A stretch of 64,000 nucleotides of DNA, taken from positions 62,001 through 126,000 of the forward strand of contig NZ_JAHQCX010000003.1 in the NCBI RefSeq assembly GCF_019042245.1, read 5' to 3'. Positions 43,737 to 52,719 of this stretch are shown one piece after another. The DNA comes from Diplocloster modestus. Lineage in GTDB: Bacteria > Bacillota > Clostridia > Lachnospirales > Lachnospiraceae. The notes under the pieces are model-generated. The model worked only from the letters and a program-made list of their open reading frames with translations. It had not been told where the DNA came from and did not search any database. The number at the start of each line of letters is the position of its first letter. The first letter of the stretch is position 1. Both the position numbers and the translations under genes were made by a program.

Positions 43737-44142
43737 GGGCGGATCTTCCTCAGGTTTGGGTAAGCCCTCCGGGTATGGCCGGGGCCAGGGGACGGTATCC
43801 CACGCGCTTCCCTGTTCCGGGGGCCCTTTTGTGTCTCCCTGGGAGAGCATAGGGCGGCTGTGCATCCGCTTAGTGGAATCGGAAAGCCGGGTTCAGGATG
43901 CTCGGCGGACTTCACGTCCGACGGGCAAGAGCCTCTGAACCGGGAACACATCCTGTGTTCCTGGTGAATAGGCTCGATTCCTGAACCCGGCTTTTCGATT
44001 TCACTTAGCGGATGCCAGCGCAAGTCCTCCGCTCTCCCAGGGAGACACAAAAGGGCCCCCGGAACAGGGAAGCGCGTGGGATACCGTCCCCTGGCCCCGG
44101 CCATACCCGGAGGACTTACCCAAACCTGAGGAAGATCCGCCC
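43737..44142. repeat. Very long inverted repeat, arms about 160 nt, between convergent genes
   Basis: The left arm (43737-43898) and right arm (43979-44142) are inverted copies with few mismatches; GGCCGGGGCCAGGGGACGGT on the left meets ACCGTCCCCTGGCCCCGGCC on the right. The 80-nt loop has its own nested stems (GAGCCT/AGGCTC, GGAACACA/TGTGTTCC). It is very GC-rich and fills the space between two convergent genes, where it could end transcription from both sides. Open frames inside it are artefacts of the palindrome. Confidence 0.93.
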
Positions 44143-44149
44143 ACTTAAT

Positions 44150-44635
44150 TCAAACCGAAAATCTTATCTCCCGGTTCGTTCTCTTATACTGATAATACCG
44201 CACCCCTGCCGCATCCAGCATCCGTCTGGAAGCGAGCACCGAAGGCGTATCGGCATATTTGTCACAGTCATAAACGATTGTCTTGATCCCGCTTTGAATA
44301 ATCGCCTTGGCACACTCATTGCAGGGAAATAAGGATACATAAAGTTTTGCTCCCTCGAGACTGCCGCCCCGGTAATTGAGAATGGCGTTCAGCTCACTGT
44401 GCGTGGTATAGAAGTATTTGTTATCCAGCGGCTCGCCTTCCCTGGCCCAGGGGAAATCATCGTCCGAACAGCCTATGGGAAACCCGTTATATCCCATGGA
44501 AAGAATCTTATTATCCTGGCTGACGATACAGGCCCCTACCTGGGTACTCGGGTCTTTGGACCGCATCCCCGACAGAATGGCAACTCCCATAAAGTATTCA
44601 TCCCAGCTTATATAATCTTCTCTTTTATCGCTCAT
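44150..44635 (-). CDS. comEB: dCMP deaminase (ComEB type)
   Basis: 161 aa from the ATG at 44635 (GGAGCAGG upstream). The zinc site is HSELN (His and catalytic Glu) and FPCNECAKAI (two Cys). SKDPSTQVGACIVSQDNKIL and MGYNGFPIGCSDDDFPW are typical of ComEB. The enzyme deaminates dCMP to dUMP for thymidylate synthesis. It follows upp in the operon; this order is common in Firmicutes. Confidence 0.95.
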   Translation of the reverse strand: MSDKREDYISWDEYFMGVAILSGMRSKDPSTQVGACIVSQDNKILSMGYNGFPIGCSDDDFPWAREGEPLDNKYFYTTHSELNAILNYRGGSLEGAKLYVSLFPCNECAKAIIQSGIKTIVYDCDKYADTPSVLASRRMLDAAGVRYYQYKRTNREIRFSV

Positions 44636-44681
44636 ATACCTGCTCCTTTGTCCATAACAAACACCAACGGCCAACTACTGC

Positions 44682-45311
44682 TTATTTCGTTCCGAATATG
44701 CGGTCCCCCGCGTCTCCCAGCCCCGGAACAATATACCCATGATCATTCAAATGGTCATCCATAGCACCGATATATACATCCACGTCCGGATGGGCTTCCT
44801 GCATCTTCTTTAATCCTTCCGGCGCTGCGATAATACACATGAACCGGATATTATTCACGCCCTTATCCTTCAGCATCTGGAGCGCTGCCACGGAGGAACC
44901 TCCGGTCGCCAGCATGGGATCTACCACGAACACTTCCCTTTCAGAACAGTCCGCAGGAAGTTTGCAGTAATATTCCACGGGGTTTAACGTCTCAGGATCG
45001 CGGTACAGGCCAATATGTCCGACTTTCGCCGCCGGAATCATAGTCAGCATACCGTCTACCATACCTAATCCTGCCCGGAGGATCGGCACGATGGCCAGTT
45101 TCTTACCCTGCAGTTCCTTTACCGTCGTTGTACAGATCGGGGTAGTGATTTCCACATCCTGCAATTTCAGGTCCCTGGTTGCCTCATAACACATCAGCAT
45201 GGCGATCTCGCCGATCATCTGGCGGAAATCCTTTGAACCGGTATCCACCTTGCGGATCAAACCGATTTTGTGCTGGATCAGCGGGTGATCCATTATCATT
45301 ACTTTTGACAT
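44682..45311 (-). CDS. upp: Uracil phosphoribosyltransferase
   Basis: 209 aa, the standard length. The PRPP-binding loop is [16 protein letters not shown], the substrate end motif is [17 protein letters not shown], and [12 protein letters not shown] is present. It salvages uracil to UMP with PRPP. The gene is in the rpiB–upp–comEB run on the minus strand. Confidence 0.98.
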   Translation of the reverse strand: MSKVMIMDHPLIQHKIGLIRKVDTGSKDFRQMIGEIAMLMCYEATRDLKLQDVEITTPICTTTVKELQGKKLAIVPILRAGLGMVDGMLTMIPAAKVGHIGLYRDPETLNPVEYYCKLPADCSEREVFVVDPMLATGGSSVAALQMLKDKGVNNIRFMCIIAAPEGLKKMQEAHPDVDVYIGAMDDHLNDHGYIVPGLGDAGDRIFGTK

Positions 45312-45361
45312 GTGTCTCCTCCTGATTGTATATTTTTAAATTATTTTATCTGCCAATTCAA

Positions 45362-45793
45362 TTAGATATCTTCTATCTGCCGGATTCTTCTCATATGGCG
45401 TTCATCCCCGGAAAACTCCGTGTTCAAAAACGTATCCACAATCTTAACGGCAAGACCGGGGCCGACGACCCGTCCTCCCATAGCCAGTATATTGGCATCG
45501 TTGTGAAGTCTGGTAGCTTCCGCGCTGAAGCAGTCGGAACAGAGCGCCGCCCGTATACCCTTCACCTTATTCGCCGTAATGGAAATACCGATCCCGGTTC
45601 CGCAGATCAGAATTCCTTTTTCACATTCCCCGTCCGCCACCGCGTGTGCTACTTCTTTGGCGTATACCGGATAATCGCAGGCCTCCTCATCGTAACTGCC
45701 GAAGTCCTTATATTCCAGTTTTTGTTCCTCCAGATAACGCTTAATCTCCTGTTTCAGTTCATAGCCGCCGTGGTCACTGCCCAATGCGATCAT
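45362..45793 (-). CDS. rpiB: Ribose-5-phosphate isomerase B
   Basis: 143 aa, starting MIALGSDHGGYELKQEIKRY, with the catalytic Cys in GILICGTGIGISITANK and GGRVVGPGLAVKIVDTFL. It interconverts ribose 5-phosphate and ribulose 5-phosphate. Its start codon overlaps the stop of the upstream fusion gene by one base (shared position 45793), so translation is coupled. RpiB relatives can act on allose 6-phosphate too, but the housekeeping context fits ribose 5-phosphate. Confidence 0.96.
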   Translation of the reverse strand: MIALGSDHGGYELKQEIKRYLEEQKLEYKDFGSYDEEACDYPVYAKEVAHAVADGECEKGILICGTGIGISITANKVKGIRAALCSDCFSAEATRLHNDANILAMGGRVVGPGLAVKIVDTFLNTEFSGDERHMRRIRQIEDI

Positions 45794-47304
45794 TATGGTT
45801 CCTCCTCATTCCAATTTTCTACCAACAGGGTAACCAGACGATACAGTTCCTCATAGCATTCCCCATAGTCCGTGAGCGGTCCGCCGTAAGGATCCGGAAT
45901 GTCGCCGTCCCCTCCTACCAGAGATTTCAGTGTATATACATTTATCGCCTTCGAATAGCCCATTAGTACCTTCTGTTTTTGTTCTTCATCCATGGTAATG
46001 ATCAGAGTATCATCACCGAAGTCCTCTTCCTCCAGCGGCGAAGACATATGCTGTTCCATCTTCAGTCCATTGCTGATCATCACGGCTTCCGCCTTCTGAT
46101 TCAGCGGTTCCGGGAACAGAACCACCAGCCCCTTGGACTGGATCACCACCGGAGCCGTTACATGTTTGCTCTTCATGATCGCCTCTGCCATAGGCGCCCT
46201 GCAGGTGTCGCTGGCGCAGACAAAGACCACTTTCCGATAATTCCGCAGTTTAATCTCATTTTTTACATTGATCACATGATAGCCGGCCGCTTTTAACAGC
46301 CGGTTCATCACAGCCTGTCCCAGTTCCGGCAGATCAAATGCCTCGGAATAGATGCTGCTTACTTCTTCCCGATCAAACTCCCGCAGAATCCGATAGAGAT
46401 TCCTGGATATGGAGATCTCTTCACTGCGGCTCCCGATGCTCTTTACATCCGCGCCGATATATCTGGCCTTGGTTTCGTCTGTGGCAATAACCCCGATCTT
46501 CCCGCTCTGATCCTTGCGGATCAGTTCATTGATCTTGGAGATCACGGCCGCCTCCGATCCCTCCACGATCATCATGTCCGCTTTGGGCGCGTAATGGCGG
46601 TATTTCATGCCCGGCGCCTTGGGCTTCCTGTCCTGATCATCACCAAACAGCGTCTTGTCCTCTTCCACCGGCCCGACCACGGTTTCCAGCATTTCTCTAT
46701 TGATATAACCGGGCCGCAGAATCATAGGCGGCTCCACCGTCATATCCACAATGGTGGATTCGATACCGATTCCCACCGGCCCGCCGTCTATGATCAGATC
46801 AATCTTATCTCCAAGGTCCTCCATGACATGTTCCGCCATCGTGGGGCTTGGCCTGCCCGACGTATTGGCGCTGGGCGCAGCGATATAACCGCCCCCTTCC
46901 CGGATCAGGGTGAGGGCAACCGGGTGATCCGGCATCCGGACCGCCACCGTATCCAGGCCTCCTGTGGTCTCATAAGGGATCTCCCCGCTTTTATTCAGGA
47001 TCATCGTCAGCGGGCCCGGCCAGAACGTCTGGGCCAGCCGCACGGCCTTTTCCGGAATATCGCTTACGATCGCCCGCAGCGCCTGAAATTCCGCGATGTG
47101 GACGATCAGCGGATTATCCGAAGGCCGCCCTTTGGCGGCATAAATCCTGGAAGCCGCATCCTTCTGTCTCGCATCGGCTCCCAGTCCGTACACCGTCTCC
47201 GTCGGAAATGCCACCAATCCGCCCATACGGATCATCGAGCCTGCCTCCCGCATGACTTCCGGATCTAAATTTTGTTTATCCACTTTTATTATCTTTGCTT
47301 CCAT
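45793..47304 (-). CDS. Threonylcarbamoyl-AMP synthase fused to a low-molecular-weight tyrosine/arginine phosphatase
   Basis: 503 aa. Residues 1-215 are the YrdC/TsaC domain (GGLVAFPTETVYGLGADA, KGRPSDNPLIVHI, APSANTSGRPSPT), which makes threonylcarbamoyl-AMP for the t6A base in tRNA. Residues about 245-345 are the Sua5 C-terminal domain (YRHYAPKADMMIVEG). Residues about 355-503 are a low-molecular-weight phosphatase with an intact P-loop C-x5-R (VFVCASDTCRAPMAEA) and the acid loop DPYGG. In Bacillus these are the neighbouring genes ywlC and ywlE; here they are one protein. YwlE removes phosphate from protein arginine. The phosphatase P-loop has Ala-Ser-Asp where the family has Thr-Gly-Asn. 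It leads the rpiB–upp–comEB operon. Confidence 0.95.
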   Translation of the reverse strand: MEAKIIKVDKQNLDPEVMREAGSMIRMGGLVAFPTETVYGLGADARQKDAASRIYAAKGRPSDNPLIVHIAEFQALRAIVSDIPEKAVRLAQTFWPGPLTMILNKSGEIPYETTGGLDTVAVRMPDHPVALTLIREGGGYIAAPSANTSGRPSPTMAEHVMEDLGDKIDLIIDGGPVGIGIESTIVDMTVEPPMILRPGYINREMLETVVGPVEEDKTLFGDDQDRKPKAPGMKYRHYAPKADMMIVEGSEAAVISKINELIRKDQSGKIGVIATDETKARYIGADVKSIGSRSEEISISRNLYRILREFDREEVSSIYSEAFDLPELGQAVMNRLLKAAGYHVINVKNEIKLRNYRKVVFVCASDTCRAPMAEAIMKSKHVTAPVVIQSKGLVVLFPEPLNQKAEAVMISNGLKMEQHMSSPLEEEDFGDDTLIITMDEEQKQKVLMGYSKAINVYTLKSLVGGDGDIPDPYGGPLTDYGECYEELYRLVTLLVENWNEEEP

Positions 47305-47646
47305 TCAATTACCTCTGTTTTTGTGCGTACGCCATTCGTTGGTATACGCCATCCTTCGTTATTATACCACTTCATTATCGAAAGGGAAACTATTGATTTT
47401 TCCCCAAATCTCCATCGTTACTATTCAAGGCAAAAGGGGCGGAAACATGCGCTTTTTTCCCCTAACAGGCCGGCTTCCGTCGACAGGCCCCTCCCGGTTT
47501 TTGCTTCGCTATGCTGCGCAATCCGATAGTTATTCCAAAGTTACCATACAAAGGCATACTTGGCAAGTCACGATTACAGGAGCATCTTATAATTTACAAG
47601 GTAATTCTTAAATCAAACATGCTGTCATACGAAATCAACCGAATTC

Positions 47647-47692
47647 AAAAAGCGCAAGCAAAAAGCACCACACGGCTTTTACTTGCGCTTTT
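47647..47692 (-). terminator. Terminator after the Lpl-type binding protein
   Basis: AAAAGCGCAAG plus AAAAAGC pairs with GCTTTT plus CTTGCGCTTTT around an 8-nt loop; TTTTTG follows on the minus strand. It lies about 70 nt after the stop at 47760. The remaining 47305-47640 holds the upstream region of the fusion gene, with a TATAAT-like box near 47363 on the minus strand but no convincing -35, and no gene. Confidence 0.85.
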
Positions 47693-47759
47693 GTTATAAA
47701 GTAAACAAATATCTTAATCGTTAAAAATCATCTTACACATCTTACAGGAACGTTACCCT

Positions 47760-49358
47760 CTACTTACCCGCCATATATTGCTCCGCCTGCTTTTGCATTT
47801 CCGCATAAACCTTATCTGCGCCTGCCGCTTTCATCTTCTCTCTCATTTTTTCTATGTCTTTTTCCGGATCATCGGTGAATCCCAGACAGAGCAGCTTATA
47901 ATCCGTACCGAATATCTCCGTAATAGCGGCAATCTCATTTTTCACGTTTTCGTCATTGAATACGAAGGTGGAGTATTTGAGTGATTTCGCATTGTCTTCC
48001 CAGTGCTTTGTCATCTCTTCCAGCCCGGGTATACCTCCGTCTATGGTGCGCCAGTATGCGTCATTCCTTATGCCCCAGTTGCAGTTGCCGTCGTAGGGAT
48101 AGTTTGCGCTTTCCTCCAGCGACTTCAGATGTTCTTCACCCACAGGCTCCCAATGTGTGCCTTCGATTCCGTAAGAGAACAGGTCATGACACTCCTCATC
48201 GTTTCTTAAGTAATCCAGAGCCATCAGCGCCCTTTCCGGATGCTTTGATTTGGAAAATATGCACATACCATTGGCAAGATAGGAATTCACGATACTCTTC
48301 GCATTGCCTTCCGCATCAAAGATTCTGATATCCCATTCGGGATGCTGTGCGCTTATATTTGCGTATTCACTTTTTGCATTGTTCACATTCATAAGTGCCA
48401 GAGCTGATTTTCCGGCGGCGAAGCTCTCTTTGTTATTCTGCGTGTTGACTGCCGCGCTCTTACTCCAGAAGCCTCTGTCCTTCCAGTCCTTTAATCTCGT
48501 AATAACCTCTGTTAATTCAGGAAATTCAGTAAGGCACCGGACTACTTCCTCCGATCCGTCCGTATTAACCCCTGCCATTGCCTGCCAGGGACCTATATTT
48601 TCTACTTTGCCCTCCGTTGCCTGCCTCCACATACGGTCGAACATAAATAACGCGTCAAAATCAGAACCGATATCCAGAGGTATCATAGACTTTTCATTCT
48701 TTGCAATGGCATCCAGATAGGTCTCCACCTCATCCAGTGAACTTACGGAGGTAATATTATATTTATCCATAAGATCACCGCGCGCGATATATACATAGGA
48801 GGTAATTTCCTTATAGTTCATGGGCAGCATATATGCCTTGCCGTTTACCTTAGACTGCTCCCATGCCTCCTCGTACATTGTTTCCGCCGTCATAGGCGCA
48901 TATTTTTCAAGCGCCTCTTTTGTCACCTCCCAGAAGCCCTGCTTTGTTGCCTGAGCGTTATAAAATGCCCAGTCCGCCGAGAATATAATATCCCAGTCCT
49001 CCCCCGATGCAAATACAAGCGGGTATTTCTGCTCGTATTCGCTCCAGCTCATAAATTTAACGTCCAAAACCGCATTGATTTCTTTTTTCAGCTTCTCATT
49101 AATCTTATCAAAAACAGCATCAAAATCGGGCGTACGGTCTCCCAGCAGATACATCGTAAGCACTACCTCCTCCGATGTGTCTACGCCCTCCTCTGGCGCC
49201 GCCGCTTCCTCCTGCGGCTGTTCCTTTTCCGCGGGCGCCGCTGCCGCACTGTCTTTTACATCCGCCTCCCCCTTTGCACCGCAGCCTGCCATTCCCAGAC
49301 ACATCCCCACAGTCAGGACCGCCGTCATTAATAATGAAACCATTCTCTTTCTCTTCAT
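47760..49358 (-). CDS. Lpl-type ABC transporter, extracellular binding lipoprotein
   Basis: 532 aa. A lipoprotein signal ends in LGMAGCGAKG. An Ala/Glu/Pro-rich linker follows, then a large solute-binding domain (VVLTMYLLGDRTPDFDAVFD, FASGEDWDIIFSADWAFYNA, FAAGKSALALMNVNNAKSEY, GMCIFSKSKHPERALMALDY). This is the LplA/YtcQ-like type, which brings in oligosaccharides with two permeases and a shared ATPase encoded elsewhere. Third gene after the two permeases. The YesN/YesM pair divergent from this operon probably controls it. Confidence 0.92.
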   Translation of the reverse strand: MKRKRMVSLLMTAVLTVGMCLGMAGCGAKGEADVKDSAAAAPAEKEQPQEEAAAPEEGVDTSEEVVLTMYLLGDRTPDFDAVFDKINEKLKKEINAVLDVKFMSWSEYEQKYPLVFASGEDWDIIFSADWAFYNAQATKQGFWEVTKEALEKYAPMTAETMYEEAWEQSKVNGKAYMLPMNYKEITSYVYIARGDLMDKYNITSVSSLDEVETYLDAIAKNEKSMIPLDIGSDFDALFMFDRMWRQATEGKVENIGPWQAMAGVNTDGSEEVVRCLTEFPELTEVITRLKDWKDRGFWSKSAAVNTQNNKESFAAGKSALALMNVNNAKSEYANISAQHPEWDIRIFDAEGNAKSIVNSYLANGMCIFSKSKHPERALMALDYLRNDEECHDLFSYGIEGTHWEPVGEEHLKSLEESANYPYDGNCNWGIRNDAYWRTIDGGIPGLEEMTKHWEDNAKSLKYSTFVFNDENVKNEIAAITEIFGTDYKLLCLGFTDDPEKDIEKMREKMKAAGADKVYAEMQKQAEQYMAGK

Positions 49359-49421
49359 ACTGTAACCCTCCTTATTTTATTATAATTTAAATTTAATTTT
49401 TAAAAAATACCAAATTACTAT

Positions 49422-50339
49422 TTAGCCCTTTACCGCTCCGATCGTCACACCCTTTACGAAGTATTTCTGCAAAAACGGATACAGAAGGACAATAGGCCCC
49501 GTCGCCACAACGGTCATAGCCAGCTTCATGGCCTCTGTGGGCACATCGCTTGCCGGAATACCGCTGCGCGCGGCTGCGTTGCTCAGCGCCTGCGCCTTTG
49601 TCAGTATGCTGTTTAAGTAATACTGGAGCGGATACAGATGCCTTGCGCCCTCATCCAGATACAGCATGGCATCATACCAGTCATTCCAGTAATTAAGCGC
49701 TATGAACAGTCCCACCGTTGCCATCCCCGCTTTGGAAAGCGGCAGCGCGATCTTGAAAAATAAAGTAATATCGCCCGCTCCGTCCAGCTTCGCCGATTCA
49801 TATAAAGCCTCCGGCACATTTCCCATATAGCTTTTCAATATCAGCAGATAAGTCACATTTACCATAATCGGCAAAAGCAGGGATATGATATTGTTATGAA
49901 AATGCAGGTACTTTGTATTGAAAATATACCAGGGTACAAGCCCTCCCCCGAATATGGAAGTAAAATAATAAAAGAAACTGACCCCGTAACGGTATTTGAA
50001 ATCTTTGCAGGACAGTACATATGCCGCCATGCTTGTAAAAAGAAGGCTCAGAAACGTTCCTGCTGCGGTAACAAAAATCGTAACCCCGTAAGCCCTGATC
50101 AGGTCACCCGGAATCTTAAAAAGCATCTGGTAGGCCTGTGTCGATATTTCACGCGGTATCAGCCGGTAGCCGTCTACCAGAATCGCATTCTGATCGGAGA
50201 ATGACCCGCTGAGCACCAGCAGGAACGGAAAGAGGCAAAATAAAGACAGCGCAGTCAGCGTCACAACGGATATGATATTGAATACGATTCTGTCTTTTCC
50301 TGTTTTTCTGCCGGAAACAGCTTTTTTCCCTGTAATCAT
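49422..50339 (-). CDS. Lpl-type ABC transporter permease (LplC/YtcP-like)
   Basis: 305 aa with six membrane helices. The coupling motif is ESAKLDGAGDITLFFKIALP, and the family's MILYPLQYYLNSIL-like middle is present as ARHLYPLQYYLNSILTKAQA. It pairs with the permease encoded upstream to form the import channel. The ATG at 50339 is preferred; the track-like extension begins at TTG three codons earlier. A dispersed hairpin element separates it from the other permease. Confidence 0.92.
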   Translation of the reverse strand: MITGKKAVSGRKTGKDRIVFNIISVVTLTALSLFCLFPFLLVLSGSFSDQNAILVDGYRLIPREISTQAYQMLFKIPGDLIRAYGVTIFVTAAGTFLSLLFTSMAAYVLSCKDFKYRYGVSFFYYFTSIFGGGLVPWYIFNTKYLHFHNNIISLLLPIMVNVTYLLILKSYMGNVPEALYESAKLDGAGDITLFFKIALPLSKAGMATVGLFIALNYWNDWYDAMLYLDEGARHLYPLQYYLNSILTKAQALSNAAARSGIPASDVPTEAMKLAMTVVATGPIVLLYPFLQKYFVKGVTIGAVKG

Positions 50340-50373
50340 AATAATCAAGCCTTTCTTTACATTTTTCGTCCTG

Positions 50374-50500
50374 CCCTATGAATAAGAGTTTCGCCTGCGA
50401 AACTCTCCGCCTGCGGCGGGCCGCGCAAGCGGCATCTTCCTTTCCGCCGCTGTGCGATCCCTGCGGAGCGTTTTTATTTCATAGGAGCACTTTCCTATGA
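50374..50500. repeat. Dispersed intergenic hairpin element, family A (best copy)
   Basis: Starts CCCTATGAATAAGAGTTTCG and ends near CATAGGAGCACTTTCCTATG. It contains GCGAAACTCTCCGCCTGCGG, CGGGCCGC, AGCGGCATCTTCCTTTCCGC and GATCCCTGCGGAGCG. The same words occur in order at 10545-10670 and in part at 29965-30002. It sits between two permease genes in an operon, with no effect on frame. Terminal CTATGAA/TTCATAG repeats suggest a mobile or REP-like element. Confidence 0.7.
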
Positions 50501-50502
50501 AA

Positions 50503-51423
50503 TCAGAACAAGGCATGATCCGGGTCCGCCCTTTTCACAAGGCCATTTGCAAGCAGGATAAGCAGGAAGGAAAATACGGACTGATACAGACCTGCCGCAC
50601 TGGTCATGCCAAATTCCTGCAGGGTCAGCATGGAACGTGTCACATAAGTGTCGATTACATCCGTTACATCCAGCACCATCGGGTTATTGCCCGTCACCTG
50701 CCAGAACATCTGGAAATCCCCCTTCATTATCGTTCCGATAGAAATCAGGAACAATATGATGATGGTCGGCTTGATGCCCGGAAGCGTTATGTATCTGATT
50801 TTCTGGAGCATCGTAGCTCCGTCGAGATCCGCGGATTCAAACAGCTGGCCGTCAATATTGACCACGCTTGCAAGATACATTACCGTTCCGTATCCGAGAT
50901 TCTTAAAGCAGCTCGCCGCCACCAGAATAAACGGCCAGGCGGCCTTATTGGAATAGACGTCAATTCCCTCTCCCCCGAAGCTCCTGATAATGGAATTGAT
51001 TGCCCCGAATTCGTAATTAAAGAGATTATACACGAACGCCCCGACCACTACCCAGGATATGAAATACGGCAGAAACATGAGCGACTGGGTGATCCGTTTA
51101 AAATATTTCCCCGCAAGCTCCGATAAAAATATGGCGCATACGATCTGTAAAAAGTTATTGACGATCAGAAACACGATATTGTAAAGCACTGTGTTCCTCG
51201 TTATGGTCCACGCCTTGCCCGAATCAAAAAAATAACGGAAGTTCTCAAATCCCACCCAGGGGCTTCCCCATATGCCGTCATGATAATTGTACTGTTTAAA
51301 AGCCAGCACAATCCCTGACATAGGGATATAGCACATTAAAATAATGATCACCGCACTGGGGACAAGCATCAGCCATTTGATACGGTTTTTTCTTACATCT
51401 GCAAGCAATCCCGGTTTTTTCAA
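50503..51423 (-). CDS. Lpl-type ABC transporter permease (LplB-like)
   Basis: 306 aa if read from the TTG at 51423, which has GGAGG 8 nt upstream; a GTG at 51432 is the alternative. The protein starts (M)KKPGLLADVRKNRIKWLMLV, has six membrane helices, and carries ESADLDGATMLQKIRYITLP as the ATPase-coupling loop. First gene of the transporter operon, divergent from the YesN gene with about 190 nt between. Confidence 0.9.
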   Translation of the reverse strand: MKKPGLLADVRKNRIKWLMLVPSAVIIILMCYIPMSGIVLAFKQYNYHDGIWGSPWVGFENFRYFFDSGKAWTITRNTVLYNIVFLIVNNFLQIVCAIFLSELAGKYFKRITQSLMFLPYFISWVVVGAFVYNLFNYEFGAINSIIRSFGGEGIDVYSNKAAWPFILVAASCFKNLGYGTVMYLASVVNIDGQLFESADLDGATMLQKIRYITLPGIKPTIIILFLISIGTIMKGDFQMFWQVTGNNPMVLDVTDVIDTYVTRSMLTLQEFGMTSAAGLYQSVFSFLLILLANGLVKRADPDHALF

Positions 51424-51548
51424 GTCCGCCACCTCCTCTGTGTTCTTATCCTATCAGTCTGTTCCCTGTAAAACAATGCGCTAATATTATGTAATGTGTA
51501 ATAAATTATGGTCTTTGTGTATATCAGCCAATGGACAGGGGATTTGTA

Positions 51549-51577
51549 TTGATATATCGGGCGTTTTTATATATGAT
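51549..51577 (+). promoter_or_regulatory. Promoter of the YesN/YesM operon
   Basis: TTGATA at 51549-51554, 17-nt spacer, TATGAT at 51572-51577, 38 nt before the ATG. Confidence 0.75.
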
Positions 51578-51615
51578 AGAAATGAAATAAGAAAACAGAT
51601 TGGATGATTTGACGA

Positions 51616-52719
51616 ATGGATTTAAAAATTCTGATTGTAGACGATGAGGCTGCTCCGCGGGATATCCTGGTGAATTATCTTCCCTTTGGGGAATTGGGTA
51701 TCCAATCGGTAAAAGCCGCCGGGGACGGAGAATCAGCGCTGGCAGAGGTTCCGAACTTTCTCCCCGATATTATAATAAGCGATATCAAAATGCCCCGATT
51801 AAACGGCATCGAGCTTGCCAAACGGGTGCGCGGCCTGCTGCCCGAATGCAAGTTCATCTTTTTGAGCGGCTATCCCGATAAGGAATATTTAAAGGATGCC
51901 ATAAAGCTTAAGGCCGCAAGCTTCGTGGAAAAGCCCATCGATCTGGAAGAAATTACGGAAACGCTGCGCGAGGTCATAAAAGAATGCCGGGAACAGGCGC
52001 CCCCTGATCCGCGGCTGCTCTTCTTCCGTGAAACCGCCGAAACGGACCGGCCGCTTAACGATGCCGTCTATAAGCTGTCCAATGAAGACCTGACCTCCCT
52101 AAGCTCCAATATCCTGGCAAAAAACAGGCAGGAGGCCATGCTTCTTCTGCACCGGATCATGAACGGACTTACCGTGTGTGAGGGAACCGAACCGGCTTAC
52201 ATAAGACAGATGTTCTGCCAGCTTGTCACGCCTTTTTTGACGGCGGCAAAGGACCGGCACATAACAGAATTTCTGGAAAAGGGTGATTATCTGCTGTATG
52301 AGGCGCCCTATACGGCTTACCTAAGCGAATTGAAGACGCTCCTCTACGATACCTGTTCGGAATTCTTCCGGCTATTGGAGGCGGAACGATATGACGCGGT
52401 AGAATCCGTCAACCTATATCTGAAGGAGCATTTTGCCGATCCGGAATTGAACGTACAGAAAATAGCCGCAGCGTTAGGCTTTACCCATACTTATTTATGT
52501 ATGCTGTATAAAAAGAATTCCGGCATAACCATCAACCAGCAGCTAACCGCAATCCGGATCAGGCATGCCCGTACCATCCTTCCCCATACGGAACTGAAGC
52601 TGTATGAGGTGGCAAATCAAGTCGGTTATTCGGATTCCAGATATTTTGCAAAGGTATTTTTAAAAGAAACAGGACTTACGCCGAAGGAATACAGGGAGAG
52701 ACACCGACATGAAGCATAA
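51616..52719 (+). CDS. YesN-type response regulator with AraC domain
   Basis: 367 aa. Receiver domain: IVDDEAAPRDIL, phospho-acceptor in IIISDIKMPRLNGIELAK, Lys in FVEKPIDLEE. The C-terminal 100 residues are AraC-type (VQKIAAALGFTHTYLCMLYK, LYEVANQVGYSDSRYFAKVF). The middle part is shorter than in the regulator at 25 kb. It is divergent from the Lpl-type transporter, which is its likely target, and its 3' end overlaps the kinase gene by 11 nt. Confidence 0.95.
   Translation: MDLKILIVDDEAAPRDILVNYLPFGELGIQSVKAAGDGESALAEVPNFLPDIIISDIKMPRLNGIELAKRVRGLLPECKFIFLSGYPDKEYLKDAIKLKAASFVEKPIDLEEITETLREVIKECREQAPPDPRLLFFRETAETDRPLNDAVYKLSNEDLTSLSSNILAKNRQEAMLLLHRIMNGLTVCEGTEPAYIRQMFCQLVTPFLTAAKDRHITEFLEKGDYLLYEAPYTAYLSELKTLLYDTCSEFFRLLEAERYDAVESVNLYLKEHFADPELNVQKIAAALGFTHTYLCMLYKKNSGITINQQLTAIRIRHARTILPHTELKLYEVANQVGYSDSRYFAKVFLKETGLTPKEYRERHRHEA

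Noticed and set aside
43715..44332. Open frames reading through the 43.7-kb inverted repeat on both strands
   Set aside because: The two translations repeat each other because of the palindrome; no ribosome-binding site or protein-like composition.
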